A stretch of DNA of 64,000 bases from Periplaneta americana (taxonomy: Eukaryota > Arthropoda > Insecta > Blattodea > Blattidae). The translations under genes were made by a program, and so were the position numbers. A model generated the notes under the pieces. The model was given only the letters and a program-made list of their open reading frames with translations, was not told where the DNA came from and ran no database searches. Location of the stretch: contig NC_091117.1 in NCBI RefSeq assembly GCF_040183065.1, positions 102,373,501 to 102,437,500 on the forward strand. Direction: 5' to 3'. The first letter of the stretch is position 1, and each line of letters starts with the position of its first letter. Below are positions 23,202 through 34,956 of this stretch, one piece after another.

Positions 23202-24125
23202 GAAATAAAAGGTTAGTTCAGTCGATGATTTAGTTTCTAATACTGAATAAATCGACTAATTACAGTATTCATCGCTCATATTCAAATCTCTTCCTATTTC
23301 CTCCCATCCTTTATTTCTCATGTTCAAGTCTCTGTAATTAGAGGACTTAAAATTATACAAAAATTAATTTTGCCTTACTTTTTCAATCATTTATTACTCC
23401 AGAATGAAACTGCACGTGCTCTCCACCATCCACCGATGCCCGGTGCAACAGAAAATGTAAACGTGATGGCACGAGTGCTACACAGGAGAGGACGTGGCGT
23501 CCGTGGCGTGGGAACAGTGTGATTCTAAGCAACGTAAACAAATGGAGAAAACGAATACCACACATTGAATGCAGAACGTGACAGCACAGGAAATCACATT
23601 CCGTGGCGTGCCGTGTCAATAATGCGTTTCTACCTTTATTTCCGGCGTGGCTTCTCCGCTTTACTTACGTCCTAGGAAGAGTAGGCTCTAAAAAACTAGG
23701 TAGGTATAATCGTTCGCCATTTTAGTTCTTTCGTTGCCGGTTGCGGTTAGCAGACTACTCTATTTGCCGCACCGTTAAACATTATCACATCGTAGTTCCT
23801 ATGATAGTCAATCAATCGCGCTGTAATTTTTAGGATTCATAAATAAATGTCTAAGGAAAGAAAGATTGAAATGGAACTTTGTATTTCTCAAATAACGTGA
23901 AAATTCTGGAAAAATATCAATAGGAGCAAAAATAACGAATATTACAAATATTCTATGTGTTAAAGCCCTGATCACATAATTATATAGCAGATTGATCAGC
24001 CTTGACGACAACATCTTTTATCAATTTCACTATGCCGCCATCTAGCGACTACATAAGAAGTCACGTTATAACTCTCATTTGAATTATATGGAGCAACTGT
24101 ACTTACATGTAGCGGTCGTTCTCAA

Positions 24126-26964
24126 TACAGTGACTGTATGTATACAGTGTGGCCATTGGAGTTGGACACACCCACCCGCCGCCATTAAGATTCCAAACAC
24201 ACTGAAGGCTCTTATGGAGCTAATAAGAAAATCGTAACCTAATACTCATGTATTCACAATTATTGACACTCAACGTCTTTAAATAAGATCTGAGGTATAT
24301 AAAAACAAAAATACTACCTGTCTTACCTGCTTCCTGTATGTTGTCGAGGAATTATATAGGTCTAAACTGTAAAAAGTAAGGTTAGGTTAACTGCTATGGG
24401 ATATCAGATGTTTTATTATGTTTATTGCATCAAAACTACATCTTGTAGGATTGTATATTTTCCCAAGCTAAGATCATTGTTGAACAATAATACCATATAA
24501 TCACAGTAAAAAAATTCCTACATTTTAAAGTCATCAATCCCTATTACATACAAATGAATAACCAGGTCAGCAGAATGGCTAGGTAGGCCTAAAAACAAAC
24601 TCATAAATTTGCGGAAACTAAACAATAATATTCTAAATGCTGTGTATCTGCATAGCAACAGACATATTTCCATTACTCTCTTTTCTACTTAAGCATTTAA
24701 TTTTTCTTTTATCGTAATATAATGCCAGTAAGTTTTTAAATGTTATCAAGTGAGAGGGCATATCAGTTTAAAAAGTGCTATGATCGCATTGTGACACTAA
24801 TTATTATTGAAAAACTGTCCTTTTTCTGTTGGCAGACCGTTGATTAAATTTGAACTAATTGTTGCCAATGGTATTCATATCCTTTTCATTGTGTGTTTAA
24901 GTTTATGTACTCTTTTAAAGAGTTATGAATAAAATTTAAAAAACATAAACAAATTAACCGTGATAGCTTAAAAACCGCCCCCTCAAATCTGCCATACTAG
25001 GCAGTTGTCTAGTCTGCCTAGGCCTAAATTCGCCCCTGACCTAACCTGTCACATATTTGTACGTGCAAGGAATACCAAAAGTCGCGAATAATTTTAAGCC
25101 ATAAATCATTAGGGTCTGTTAAACACAAATGAACAACTAGATCAGTAGAATGGTTATGTGGGTCTAAACAAACAATTTGCAGGAATTGAACAATAATATT
25201 CCAAATGCTGTGCATAGCAACAACTTACTACTCTCTCTTCTGCTTAGGCCTACGCATACCAGCTATTTTAAGCCGAAGACTGAAAACCTAGGGACAATTT
25301 ATTGCCATATTATTATGACAGGGAGAAAACGAATTGTTTTTACATTCTGCATCTTTTGTAGGAAACATGTTTTCAAGTCAATGTTAAGATATTTTACAAT
25401 AGCTCAATATTTACTAAAAGTTTGCTCTGATTTACAGAACAATTTGAGTTAAATGATTACAATAAATAAAAAAAAAACAAGCAGTTCTCTCTGAAGCACT
25501 TAATACCGGTACTTGTAAATTCAACATTATCAGTACTGTAATGAATTATATTTGAGACAACATTGTCTAAACACACTTCACAAGTTTTTATAGTCTTCAT
25601 AATACCAGAGATTATAGGCCTAATATATCCACAAATATTATATAATGAACTCAATTCACTGTAACTCAGTTTGAAGGCCCGCGGTCTCTTTCAATATCTC
25701 AATTGCTCATCACGTACAGTATTACCCTTCTCTTGTAAAACATCTCGGAAACCACTTAAAAATTCTTTGTCATCCTCATCATAACTACTCTTTGACTCAT
25801 CATTAAGAAACTGTGACACACATCTTAGTCTTATTAAAGTATTCTCAAATTGGGACGGATTAGGAGTAACTTGTTTTGATCTCACCACCGGCACACTAAA
25901 CAAATTTTCCAATCTTGTGTGAAACGTGATGTCAGTATCCTCCATCCTCTCGGGTTTTTCCCCATATGGATTCTTCAAAATGCAGCTACCTCACAAAGGA
26001 CAGAGCTCTCTGTAGGAATCCATCCCTCATTGTGACTTTAGGAGTCCAGGTCTTCCTACTTCCAGGATCCTTAGTGAACTTTTTCATTACAAAGCTCTTC
26101 TCGGGTCGATTTGTACATCCATAGGCGCACATTCAACCATATCTGTAATAAAAACCGCATGTGAAATAATTTATATATTTTTATACAAATTTTGGAGCAG
26201 GTATAGAATATCGTAGTTCCACACCAGGCAGAAAATACGTTCAAATATAAGCTAAAATATTATTTGATTAGTGAAATATGGCTCGTCTATTGTGTTTTAC
26301 TGAAGAACATCTTAAATAAATATTTATAGGTACAGATTAAATAAATTGTGACATGTAGGCCTACTTATAATTTAATAGTAATAGAGAGTTTTCATTGTAG
26401 GAATTGTATAAAGTTCGTTAATGCTTAAAGCATTAAAAAATTTCTCATGTATTTAATAAAGCTTAAATGTACTGAATAGTGGCCAACTTATATTTCTTTC
26501 GCGATTTTCTGTTTCATAACTTGTTAACTATGGCTGAAAATGGAAATAAACACTGTAAATAATGGAGTAAACGTCAGTCTAATATAATTTCTGATTTTTA
26601 TCCGGACGACTGCTTACATGTTTAATTACTTAAAGGAAATAATAAAATCAGTTATCATGCTAGCAACTGATGTAAGATTTCATCTTTTGCGTTGTAGCAC
26701 AAATATTACGTGGATTACGGTAAGAATACTTAGGCCTATATCTATATCTTAAAGAAATGTAATTATTATCTTACCTTGAAGGTATATCCATAAAATCTGC
26801 TGAAAATCAGACATAATTCTTTATTTTTTCACGTCTTGAAGATGAATAACACGGGTTCCAACTATTTGTTTGGAATCTTAATGGCGGCATTGTACCACGT
26901 GACCGTAACATCCAATCAGAAACGATACGTCCAATGGCCACACTGTATTCATACAGTCACTGTA
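24126..26964. mobile_element. 2.8-kb DNA element with perfect 8-bp TSD (inner of the nested pair)
   Basis: It starts tacagtgactgtatg and ends catacagtcactgta. The inverted similarity extends through cagtgtggccattgga to gccgccattaagattccaaaca. Flanks gttctcaa at 24118-24125 and 26965-26972 are identical. An 8-bp duplication fits hAT or P superfamilies, and I cannot decide between them. Only short minus-strand ORFs are present (25691-25978 and about 25993-26094), with an acceptor-like tract before the upstream one. Confidence 0.8.
25691..25978 (-). CDS. unassigned ORF inside the 24126-26964 element
   Basis: This 95-codon frame contains KNPYGEKPERMEDTDITFHT, SKQVTPNPSQFENTLIRLRC and KSSYDEDDKEFLSGFRDVLQ. 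It is acidic and polar, with no recognised motif. A shorter frame upstream (about 26094-25993: MKKFTKDPGSRKTWTPKVTM) lies between an acceptor-like tract and a stop. Composition is more protein-like than the surrounding AT-rich DNA, so this may be what remains of the element's gene. Function unknown. Confidence 0.35.
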   Translation of the reverse strand: MKNPYGEKPERMEDTDITFHTRLENLFSVPVVRSKQVTPNPSQFENTLIRLRCVSQFLNDESKSSYDEDDKEFLSGFRDVLQEKGNTVRDEQLRY

Positions 26965-27997
26965 GTTCTCAATTGACGGTGGCGATCCTGGTGGTTGTTC
27001 TCTTCCACATGTTACGGTTTTTAAAATGGGGATAGTCAATTTGTTATATAATATGTGATCAGGAGTTAAAGGTATATGAAAAATATAACACATTTTGATA
27101 AAACAAACTCATTTTCATCAAAAATGTCCAATACAATCTTGACTCTCTCTGCCCATGATTTTGTAAATCGTCCTTTTTCTTTAAAAGACAAAAATTGAGT
27201 CTTCAGTTCTCCGCGAAGCAAAATCCTCCTTTGGTTAACTCGCAAACAGGTAAAGATTTTGAATAGAAGCCACTTTTAAAAGTAATTTCCATTCTTTCTA
27301 AACATTTCTCTCGCTTTGACCTCCATCTAAAGTGAAAATTAAAAAAAGTTTCTCGCATATCAACTTTTGAGTCAAGGGTTACTTCTAAGTTAGTGATTTT
27401 TTCTCACTTTCCAAAAAAAGGATTTTGATTCCGAATTTTTTTCTGCGCTTTCCTTAGACATTTATCTATGAATTCTAAAAATTACAGCACGATTTATTAA
27501 CTCTCATAGGAGCTACGACATGATAATGTTTAACGCACCGCCTGTTAGAGATTGTTTTCGTCTGCTTGCTGCGAACGGCAACGAAATAACCAACATGGCG
27601 GACGATTATACACAATATTTATAGAGCTTTAGGAGGTGCATAACGTCATCAGCAGCAAATGACAAGAAGACGTTTAAATGTAGCCGATCTGCAATGTAAT
27701 TGGCTGCCGGAAATAAGAGCGACGGGACTGTAGGAGAAAGATTACTGTGTTAGCGGCGATGTTGCCGGATTATTGAAACTTTCAACTTGATTTTATAATT
27801 AACTGTGCATTTAATTACAAAATATAATAGAGGTTTTCTATTCCTTTAAGTGTACCCTATCGCCCCTTTCAATCTGTAGGGTTAATTCACTTCGACCCTG
27901 CATATACTACTATCATAAATATCTGATGAAATTTACCGTGAATAATTGATCTTACTGACATGAACTGGGGATTGACATGACATTAATGAGAACCAAA

Positions 27998-28050
27998 AGG
28001 CAAATGCCGGGTAATCTTTTGGCGAATCCTCGGACCTCACCTCATCATTG
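27998..28050 (+). mobile_element. SINE family A body fragment
   Basis: ggcaaatgccgggtaatctt and tggcgaatcctcgg.acctc match the family A body at 8757-9024 (minus strand). Neither the head nor the tail is recognisable. Confidence 0.5.
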
Positions 28051-28059
28051 TAGAAAATT

Positions 28060-28219
28060 ACTACATCGTAAAACTGTAAAAATTGTAAAATATTGTAAAA
28101 ATTTGTAAAAATTGTAATTGTAATATTGTAAAATTTTGACTTGTTCCACATCTTAAAGCTTCATTGCTCATGTAAGATGTATGGAAGATAATAAATGAAT
28201 GAATGAATGAATGAATGAA
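28060..28219 (+). mobile_element. LINE 3' end with (GAAT)n tail
   Basis: A run of ttgtaa-type words is followed by gacttgttccacatcttaaa, cattgctcatgtaagat and a (gaat)n tail (28196-28219), the layout of a jockey-like LINE 3' UTR. Confidence 0.55.
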
Positions 28220-28945
28220 TTAACTTGACGTAGGCTCAACTACTTCTATACCGTTTCTGTAGTTTCACTCGCTCGGAACTTCCTCTAAATTAATTAATTA
28301 CAAATGTGTCTATTACTGTATATTGTCATAATTTCTTTTAAGTAGAGATTCTAGACATCACATTTCATCCGAGACAGTCCCATTTTTCAGGAATTTTGTC
28401 CTGGTGTTCCAACAAAGTCCAATCGGGACATTAAATGCTCCGTTTTCACGAAAGAAGCTAAATGCGTAATTCTTAAATTCCCGCCACTCCCTAGGTCTCT
28501 TTTTGAGAAGAGAGGCAATTCTTGCTCAGTCATTTTCTTGTAAAGTCAGCTTGTAATATTTTCAGAAGCTATAAAACATTAAACATTAAAAGAGTTGAAG
28601 CAACTGTTTCTGACGTAATTAAGGCAGTAGAAAGCTTCCTGCTATAACTTATAACAAGAGAACAAGAAGTACGTTTCATGAACAGTGATTTTTAAAGATT
28701 GTGAAGAGCATAGGAAATGCAGGGGAGATGACTAAAAATATTTTCAGGGAGGAGGTCAAGAACTTTTACTATACAGGGTGAACCGTAAGTAATGTCGTTA
28801 ATTTCAAGGGGTTAATCTTTGACATATTTTAAACAAAAAACTTTAATAAAATTTTGCTTGTTTTTGCTTCCTTTTGAAGATACATGTAACATTTCATAGC
28901 GTATTTGAGGAAAGCTACTGAGTTAATCCCAATATGCTCAGTCAA

Positions 28946-29613
28946 ATAAGACGAAGAGCATGGTCATAGGAAGAAAAATATAGAAGATAAACTTGAGAAC
29001 TCTAAAGGAGACAGTAAAGCAAGTGGACAGTTTCAGGTACTTGGGGTATACTATAAGCAGTAAAATGAGCTGCTGCCAGGAAGTCAAAAGGAGAATAGCA
29101 ATGGCCAAGGAAGCATTTAATAGAAAAAAGGAGTATCTTCTGTGGACCTCTGACAAAAAAGAACTAAAGAAGAGACTAATGAAGTGTGCTTTGTATGAAG
29201 TGTGGCATTGTATGGGGCAGAAACATGGACATTGCGACGAAGTGAAGAGGTGCGAATAGAAGCATTTGAAATGTGGATATGAAGAAGAATGGAAGGTGTG
29301 AAGTGGACAGACAGAATAAGAAACGAAGTTTTGTTGGAAAGAGCGGGTGAAGAAAGAATGATGCTGAAACTGATCAGAAAGAGGAAAAGGAATTGGTTGG
29401 GTCACTGGCTGAGAAGAAACTGCCTACTGAAGGATGTACTGGAAGGAAATGGTGAACGGGAGAAGGGTTCGGGGCAGAAGAAGATATCAGATGATAGACG
29501 ACATTAAGATATATGGATCATATGAGGAAGGAAGAAAATAGGAAAGATTGGAGAAAGCTGGGTTTGCAGTGAAAGACCTGCCCTTGGGCAGAACACTAAA
29601 TGAATGAAATGAA
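28946..29613 (+). pseudogene. LINE RT C-terminal fragment with 11-bp TSD
   Basis: This starts abruptly at KTKSMVIGRK-like coding and continues KETVKQVDSFRYLGYTISSK and QEVKRRIAMAKEAFNRKKE (RT thumb). After frameshifts come VKWTDRIRNEVLLERAGEER and KRKRNWLGHWLRRNCLLKD, the conserved C-terminal tail. Flanks tgctcagtcaa (28935-28945) and tgcttagtcaa (29614-29624) are a duplication with one mismatch. It ends with an atgaatg tail. Same family as 19076-20915. Confidence 0.85.
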
Positions 29614-29693
29614 TGCTTAGTCAATTTAAGAGCAATTTATTATGATAATAAATGATTGAAAGGATTTTAGTTATTTTCCTATAAACGTGCACA

Positions 29694-30278
29694 CTTGGGA
29701 GGATATTAAGCACAGAATAATTAATATGGGAAATGCGTGTTATTATTCGGTTGAGAAGCTTTTGTCATCTAGTCTGCTGTCAAAAAATCTGAAAGTTAGA
29801 ATTTATAAAACAGCTATATTACTGGTTGTTCTGTACGGTTGTGAAACTTGGACTCTCACTTTGAGGAACAGAGATTATGGTTGTTTGAGAATAATGTACT
29901 TAGGAAAATATTTGGGGCTAAAATGAAGTTACAGGAGAATGGAGGAAGTTACACAACGCATAACTGCACGCATTGTATTCTTCACCTGACATAATTAGGA
30001 ACATTAAATCCAGACGTTTGAGATGGGCAGGGCATATAGCACGTATGAACGAATCCAGAAATGCATATAGAGTGTTAGTTGGGAGGCCGGAGGGAAAAAG
30101 ACCTTTGGAGAGACCGAGACGTAGATGGGAGGATATTAAAATGGATTTCAGGGAGGTGGGATATGATGATAGAGAGTGGATTAATCTTGCACAGGATAGG
30201 GACCGATGGCGGGCTTATGTGAGGGCGGCAATGAATCTCCGGGTTCCTTAAAAGCCATTAAGTAAGTCAGTAAGTAAG
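29694..30278 (+). pseudogene. second LINE family, RT C-terminal fragment with perfect 12-bp TSD
   Basis: The coding includes KHRIINMGNACYYSVEKLLS, LKVRIYKTAILLVVLYGCET and, after a frameshift, SSPDIIRNIKSRRLRWAGHI followed by a long intact C-terminus to the stop at 30249-30251. The tail is (taag)n. Flanks taaacgtgcaca at 29682-29693 and 30279-30290 are identical. The same family gives the copy at 49143-55249. Confidence 0.9.
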
Positions 30279-30599
30279 TAAACGTGCACAGATTTGTTCC
30301 AAATAAATATAACTTTTGGTTCTGAAAAGGAATTTTAAAATGTTACATTTGTTCGGCTCAAAACTGAAATTTTTTCATTCATTTATTATCATAATATACT
30401 GCTCTCTTAAATTGACTGAGCATATTTGGAATTCAATCAATTGGTTTCCCAAAACACGCTATGAAATGTTTCTTATAAAACAAATTTTATCTCGAAAAGG
30501 AATCAGAAACAAGTAAAATTGTATTAGACTTTTTTGTTTGAAATGTCTCAAAGAATAACCCCTTGAAATTAATGACATTACTTACGGTCACTCTGTACA

Positions 30600-31545
30600 T
30601 CAGAATGGACTGTTTCAGATACTGATGTGCAGACAGCGGATTTTGGGTCCCAATACTGAACGTTAGGTGTACGTCAGTTCCAGGGAGATCATTGAACTCG
30701 TTGCTACGCTCCCTCCGTAAGCCAAGGGACCTGACGTCTTGTCACTGTGTAGGGACCGAACACCCGTTGTCTGCTGATGAATGATGATTCTTACAAGATA
30801 ATTTTTCACTTGACTTCTACATAATTATACTGTAATTGTTTATATGAATACTTTTGCTTTGCAATTGTATCAAGTAACTTATGCAAAATAAATGTTCATG
30901 AATATTATATTGTTGTTTTCAAGTATTCTGTTGTACTTTGTATTACCGCACATATTGGTTTTGTTACTACACAAATTGTGTATGACCTTGCACCATATAT
31001 TTCCTGTAATAAATTAGCAATGATGCCGGCGATTAATTTCACTGATCTGAATGAGTTTTGTTGTTTTGAAAAAAAAAATAGTGTTTCTGAACCAGAATTT
31101 CATGCTGATTGCAAAAATGAAATGCATTTTCGTATACCACGTCAGAATTTTTCACAATTTAACATTTTATGTTTCTAATATTTTTCATAAAATAGTTAAT
31201 CATTAGGCCTATTATTTTTATGAACTTGACATTTGTTAAAAACAATTATTTGAAAGGCACGACAGTTTATAATTTCAGCTTTATTACTTAAAATGTGAAA
31301 CAATATTCTTCCTTCTGTACTATTTTCGTCCTTTTAATAGCTTAAAATGAACTGCTTGTAACATAACCGTTATTTATTCTTGAAAATTCATATCTGTCTC
31401 CACCCAACAGCATCTACTGTATAAAGAGAAAGTTGAAATCCACGTGTTTTCAGGTCGTAAAAATGTATTGAAGGAAATATTTACTCTTTCAAGAGCTTGT
31501 TATTGAAATAAACCACGAGGGAGTTAATTGACGTAGTGTCAGATA
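30600..31545. other. non-coding stretch
   Basis: No recognised gene or repeat. Short ORFs (30978-31178) show no motif. Confidence 0.4.
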
Positions 31546-31547
31546 TA

Positions 31548-32395
31548 CAGGCCATATCAAAAGTCCGGTAACACTTTCAATATTTTATTACACAAAAACT
31601 ACTAATGATAGCACTTTCAAACACATGTCAGTTTAAGTCAAAATCTCAAAGTTATTCAGCCGCTTAATTTTCAGCGACCAAACGACATTCCATACGAGTG
31701 GGAAAATTAACAAGCACAACTGTCGTGTTTGGGATACACAGAAACCTCACAGAATCATTGAACATGAGCGTGATTCACCAAAGGTGAATGTTTTCTGCGC
31801 GTTGTCACAACGAAAACTGTACGGACCTTTCTTCTTCATTGAGGCTACTGTGACTGGACATTCATATCTGGACATGTTGGAGCAATGGTTGGTGCCTCAA
31901 CTTAGACAAGATCTCGATGACGATTTCATCTTTCAGCAAGATGGGGCTCCGCCACATTTCCACAATGCAGTTCGTGCTTACCTGAATACGGAGATGTCTG
32001 ATTGTTGGATAGGACGTGCTGGAGTAAGGGACAGATGTTTCATGACATGGCCACCAAGGTCACCCGATATGACTGCATGTGACGTTTTTTATGGAGGTAC
32101 CTAAAGGACCGTGTGTTTGTACCGCCTTTGCCACGTGATTTAGTGGAACTAAAAACCAGAATTTGAGAAGCTGCCGCCACGGTCACAAAGGATATGTTGA
32201 AAAGGGCATGGGAAGAGTTTGATTATCGTTTGGACATCTGCTGAGTCACTCGTGGTTCACACATTGAATCTCTGTAAGGTGTAAACAGAACTTTGAGAGT
32301 TTGACTTTAAACTGACGTGTGTTTGAAAGTGCTATCATTAGTAGTTTTTGTGTAATAAAATATTGAAAGTGTTACCGGACTTTTGATATGCCCTG
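31548..32395 (+). mobile_element. mariner/IS630-like element, internally deleted, with ~100-bp TIRs
   Basis: The left arm begins caggccatatcaaaagtccg and the right arm ends in its inverse (ccggacttttgatatgccctg); about 90-100 bp match with few differences. TA borders both ends (31546-31547 and 32396-32397). The coding sequence starts directly after the left arm at the catalytic domain, so the DNA-binding half was deleted. Well-matched arms suggest a non-autonomous derivative that could once be moved in trans. Confidence 0.9.
31667..32277 (+). pseudogene. mariner/IS630-like transposase, catalytic domain only
   Basis: The frame shows FSDQTTFHTSGKINKHNCRVW (first catalytic Asp at 31676-31678), FIFQQDGAPPHFHNAVRAYL (second Asp, about 31943-31945) and WPPRSPDMTACD (third Asp of a DDD-type triad). 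A frameshift near 32086 breaks the FFLWGYLKDR-like block. The rest, RVFVPPLPRDLVELK to RLDIC and VTRGSHIE, continues in another frame with two internal stops. The N-terminal helix-turn-helix is absent. Inactive. Confidence 0.85.
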
Positions 32396-32596
32396 TATAT
32401 AGATTTATGGGGTGTGCGATCTAGCCTGAGACTACACATTAAAAACCTTTCAGAGATAACCTACCTCCCTTTAAAAGTTGTTTTAAAGTTGCAGATTCAG
32501 TCCTGTCTTGTTCATTGTCGTGTAAAAGTGAAGTGTGACAGCAGTTCTCATTTTTCCACGAGAGTACAGAATAATAGTGTTGCTTCGTATAAATGT

Positions 32597-33120
32597 CGAA
32601 ACGTGTGAAATTAGGTTTAATGAAATAATTTGTGAAAGCTCTAATAAAGATATTGAATGCTTTAAATACCTTTCTGTTAAATTTTCCTCATTGACCAATG
32701 AACAAATTTAAGCTGGCAATATTCATTGGCCCCCAAATTAGAAAATTGATGATGGACAGCCAGTCCGAGAATGAGTGAAAATGTAACTGATGCCTGAAAT
32801 GCGTTCAGAAACGCAGTTTTTAAGTTTCTTGGAAAAAAAAATTATGTTAACATAGCGAAAGAGATGTTATAAAATTTCAGACAGATTGGTTGAAACATGA
32901 GTGTCAAGTACATTTCCTTAATTCACATCTAAATTATTTTTCTGATAATTTAGGAGATTTTAATGAGGAACAAGGTGAAAAATTTCACCAAGTTTTCAAA
33001 AAATGCAAAATGAAGTAACAAGGGAAGTGGCGTGATAACATTGTGGTTGCTTGGTGGATGTTGAAAAAGGACTGCTCTGAACAACATTCGAGGAGGTCAA
33101 GGAGGAAATTTGAAGTGCAA
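32597..33120 (+). pseudogene. fragment of an uncharacterised TE-associated protein family
   Basis: Across three frames it reads VKLGLMK, FVKALIK, CFKYLSVKFSSLTNEQI, IFIGPQIRKLMMD, then NSHLNYFSDNLGDFNEEQGE and KFHQVFKKM (about 32915-32990). The order matches an uncharacterised protein I know from many insect genomes: KLGLMKNFVKA, GPQIRELM, then a FLHSHLDFFP block followed by EQGERFHQD. There are many stops and frameshifts. No terminal repeats of a host element were found. Confidence 0.6.
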
Positions 33121-34059
33121 TATTGAGGCAATGTTATGACTGTGATTGTTTATGGTTAATAGCAAATTGTAGTCCAGATTTTTCTCACAAGATGCTTGTT
33201 GAAAATAATTTTCATGACGTTTCACAAAGCTGTAACTTCTTTTCTAGATAGAAATTAATTTATTAGCATAAAATTCACATTTTTAGGGTTTGTATGAAAA
33301 CCTGACGCGCTGGAAAAAATATTAGAGATTATTTTCGAATTCAGCAGAAAAATCTTAAAAAACCGCATATTTGATGCAAAGCAACGGAAACAAAGTTTCA
33401 AAATGCAGACCAGTGTTTTAAGTGCGAATAAGCAAATGCCACCAATTCACCAACAGCATATACTCATATGAGTATTTAGAGTAAAAGAGAACACAATATG
33501 TAGAGACAATACCTTCTGTTGAATTTTGTAGCGACACATTGTTAATGGGATATTAGAACAAAATTGAATGAAACACAGTAAATTTCAAGCACTGTTACAA
33601 ATGATTTTTATTTAAATCGATAATAAATAATTCCAATACAGTAAACAAATAAAACCTGGAATTGGAACACAAAATATTTATTACAATATAACAATAAATA
33701 ATTTTTTTAGAATAGCAGAGACCACTAGTGCAAATAAGTTCACACATCACAGGATATTTTTGTTCCGAAGCAAGATTTCTATGACAGTGTTGTGTACATT
33801 ATTTCACTTTTCTTCTAATTTTGAAGAAAGAGTAATCGATTATTTGACCGTTCAACATTCGCTACAAAACGTACAGAATATATGCAGAAATATAAGTCCT
33901 ATTTTATTTTTGTTAGTCTACGTGTATTATAACAAAGGAATAAAATTATCTTTAAATAATTATTATACTCCTTAAGATATCATTTTTCTAGTTATATTTA
34001 CATTATTTTATTAACAGGAATGCAGTATTTTAAGACATTTCATCTTGTTATGGCATATG
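33121..34059. other. AT-rich non-coding stretch
   Basis: No gene, tRNA-like head or repeat family recognised. Confidence 0.4.
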
Positions 34060-34067
34060 ATGTTTAC

Positions 34068-34930
34068 TAGGGTGACCAGATTTCCAGAATAAAAAAATCG
34101 GTACACTTATTAAAGTTGACATGAATCAACATTTTATCTAAACATTCATTACTATTTGTGTTTGTATAATGTCAGTGAGCAATAATGTCCAGTTTTATTT
34201 ATTTTAAAGTAATAAATGCAGCACTGTTTACAATAACTAGACTATAATAATTATGCAAGTACATAATAGAGTAGCATGGATACTTGGGTCAAGTCGTTGT
34301 TGACAAATTTTATATTGTAACTAGTCTGGATTAATTAGGTTAACTTATCTGTTTAAATATTACTTCAGGTTAATTGGATCTCACATCATATCCATCTCAC
34401 TGTATTCTGAACTTGTTTCATAACACAATTTTTCCCTCATATTACCTCTGAACTATTTTATCATTCTCCATGAAGATCAACTGTACAATCTGTATCAATT
34501 TCTTAGATGTGTGAATTTGCTCTAGAAGTGTTGGCCTTTCCTTCAGGAAACTATGAAAGTCCATGCAATACACATTTTTTAAATACCATTTTGTGATTAA
34601 CATGGCCTTTATGATTTTAACTGAAAACTGATTCCTTTCGTCAGACTGAATTGAATTCATCAATGAAAAACTCTTTCTGGTGATGCATTGGTGCCAGGTA
34701 TTTCTAACACAAAACGTACATTCTGAATTATGTTTGTAAAACTAATGTATTTTTCTTTCATAATAAAATAGAAGGAAGAGAAATATTTTAACAATAATTT
34801 GGGGAAAAGGGACGCCATTTAAAAAAAACGGGACATTTGGCGGCGCCCCGAGCACACTTTTATCGGGACAGGGGACAAGAGGCTGAAAAGAGGAACAATC
34901 CCATTAAAAACGGGACGTCTGGTCACCCTA
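34068..34930 (-). mobile_element. hAT element with TAGGGTGACCAGA ends and 8-bp TSD
   Basis: It starts tagggtgaccaga and ends tctggtcaccct-a; flanks atgtttac (34060-34067) and atgtatac (34931-34938) match in 7 of 8. At 863 bp it is internally deleted. It keeps a hAT transposase C-terminus on the minus strand. The termini match the 9922-12405 element. Confidence 0.85.
34442..34722 (-). pseudogene. hAT transposase C-terminal (dimerisation) fragment
   Basis: From about 34722 it reads VLEIPGTNASPERVF; after a stop come MNSIQSDERNQFSVKIIKAM, LLEQIHTSKKL and the end at 34442. The PGTNA-ERVFS block and the RN-fSve..kAml...k segment are the hAT C-terminal dimerisation domain. Upstream coding is missing in this deleted element. 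Confidence 0.75.
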
Positions 34931-34956
34931 ATGTATACTACCTGATAACCAGGCTT

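Larger units (their letters stand above)
21320..23529. mobile_element. PIF/Harbinger-like element remnant
   Basis: Imperfect inverted ends (ggtggaatcacactattgcc at 21324 and the reverse complement of ...cacgtcctctcc...ggaacagtgtgattc to 23529) flank a Harbinger-type transposase fragment. A TTA-like trinucleotide borders the left end and TAA the right. Two SINEs, an interspersed repeat and a microsatellite are inserted in it. Confidence 0.5.
23705..27610. mobile_element. large DNA element with ~160-bp inverted arms (outer of a nested pair)
   Basis: The arm 23705-23860 matches the reverse complement of 27448-27610 across its length (shared blocks tataatcgt-cgccat, ttcgttgcc, cgttaaacattatca, ctgtaatttttag, aaatgtctaaggaaag). 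A second inverted block occurs further in (gatcacata-ttatata near 23970 and near 27040). The element is interrupted by the complete element 24126-26964. No coding sequence was identified. Confidence 0.65.
28774..30595. mobile_element. long-TIR TA-flanked element carrying two LINE insertions (copy 1)
   Basis: The left arm starts caggGtgaaccgtaagtaat and the right arm ends in its inverse (gtcactctg); similarity extends about 170 bp inward. TA lies at both junctions (28772-28773, 30596-30597). The uninterrupted 480-bp relative is at 57578-58057. Two LINE 3' fragments, each with its own TSD, account for the extra length. Confidence 0.8.

Noticed and set aside
28938..29405. 155-codon minus-strand ORF
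   Set aside because: It is antisense to the LINE RT fragment 28946-29613, which has family motifs and a TSD.
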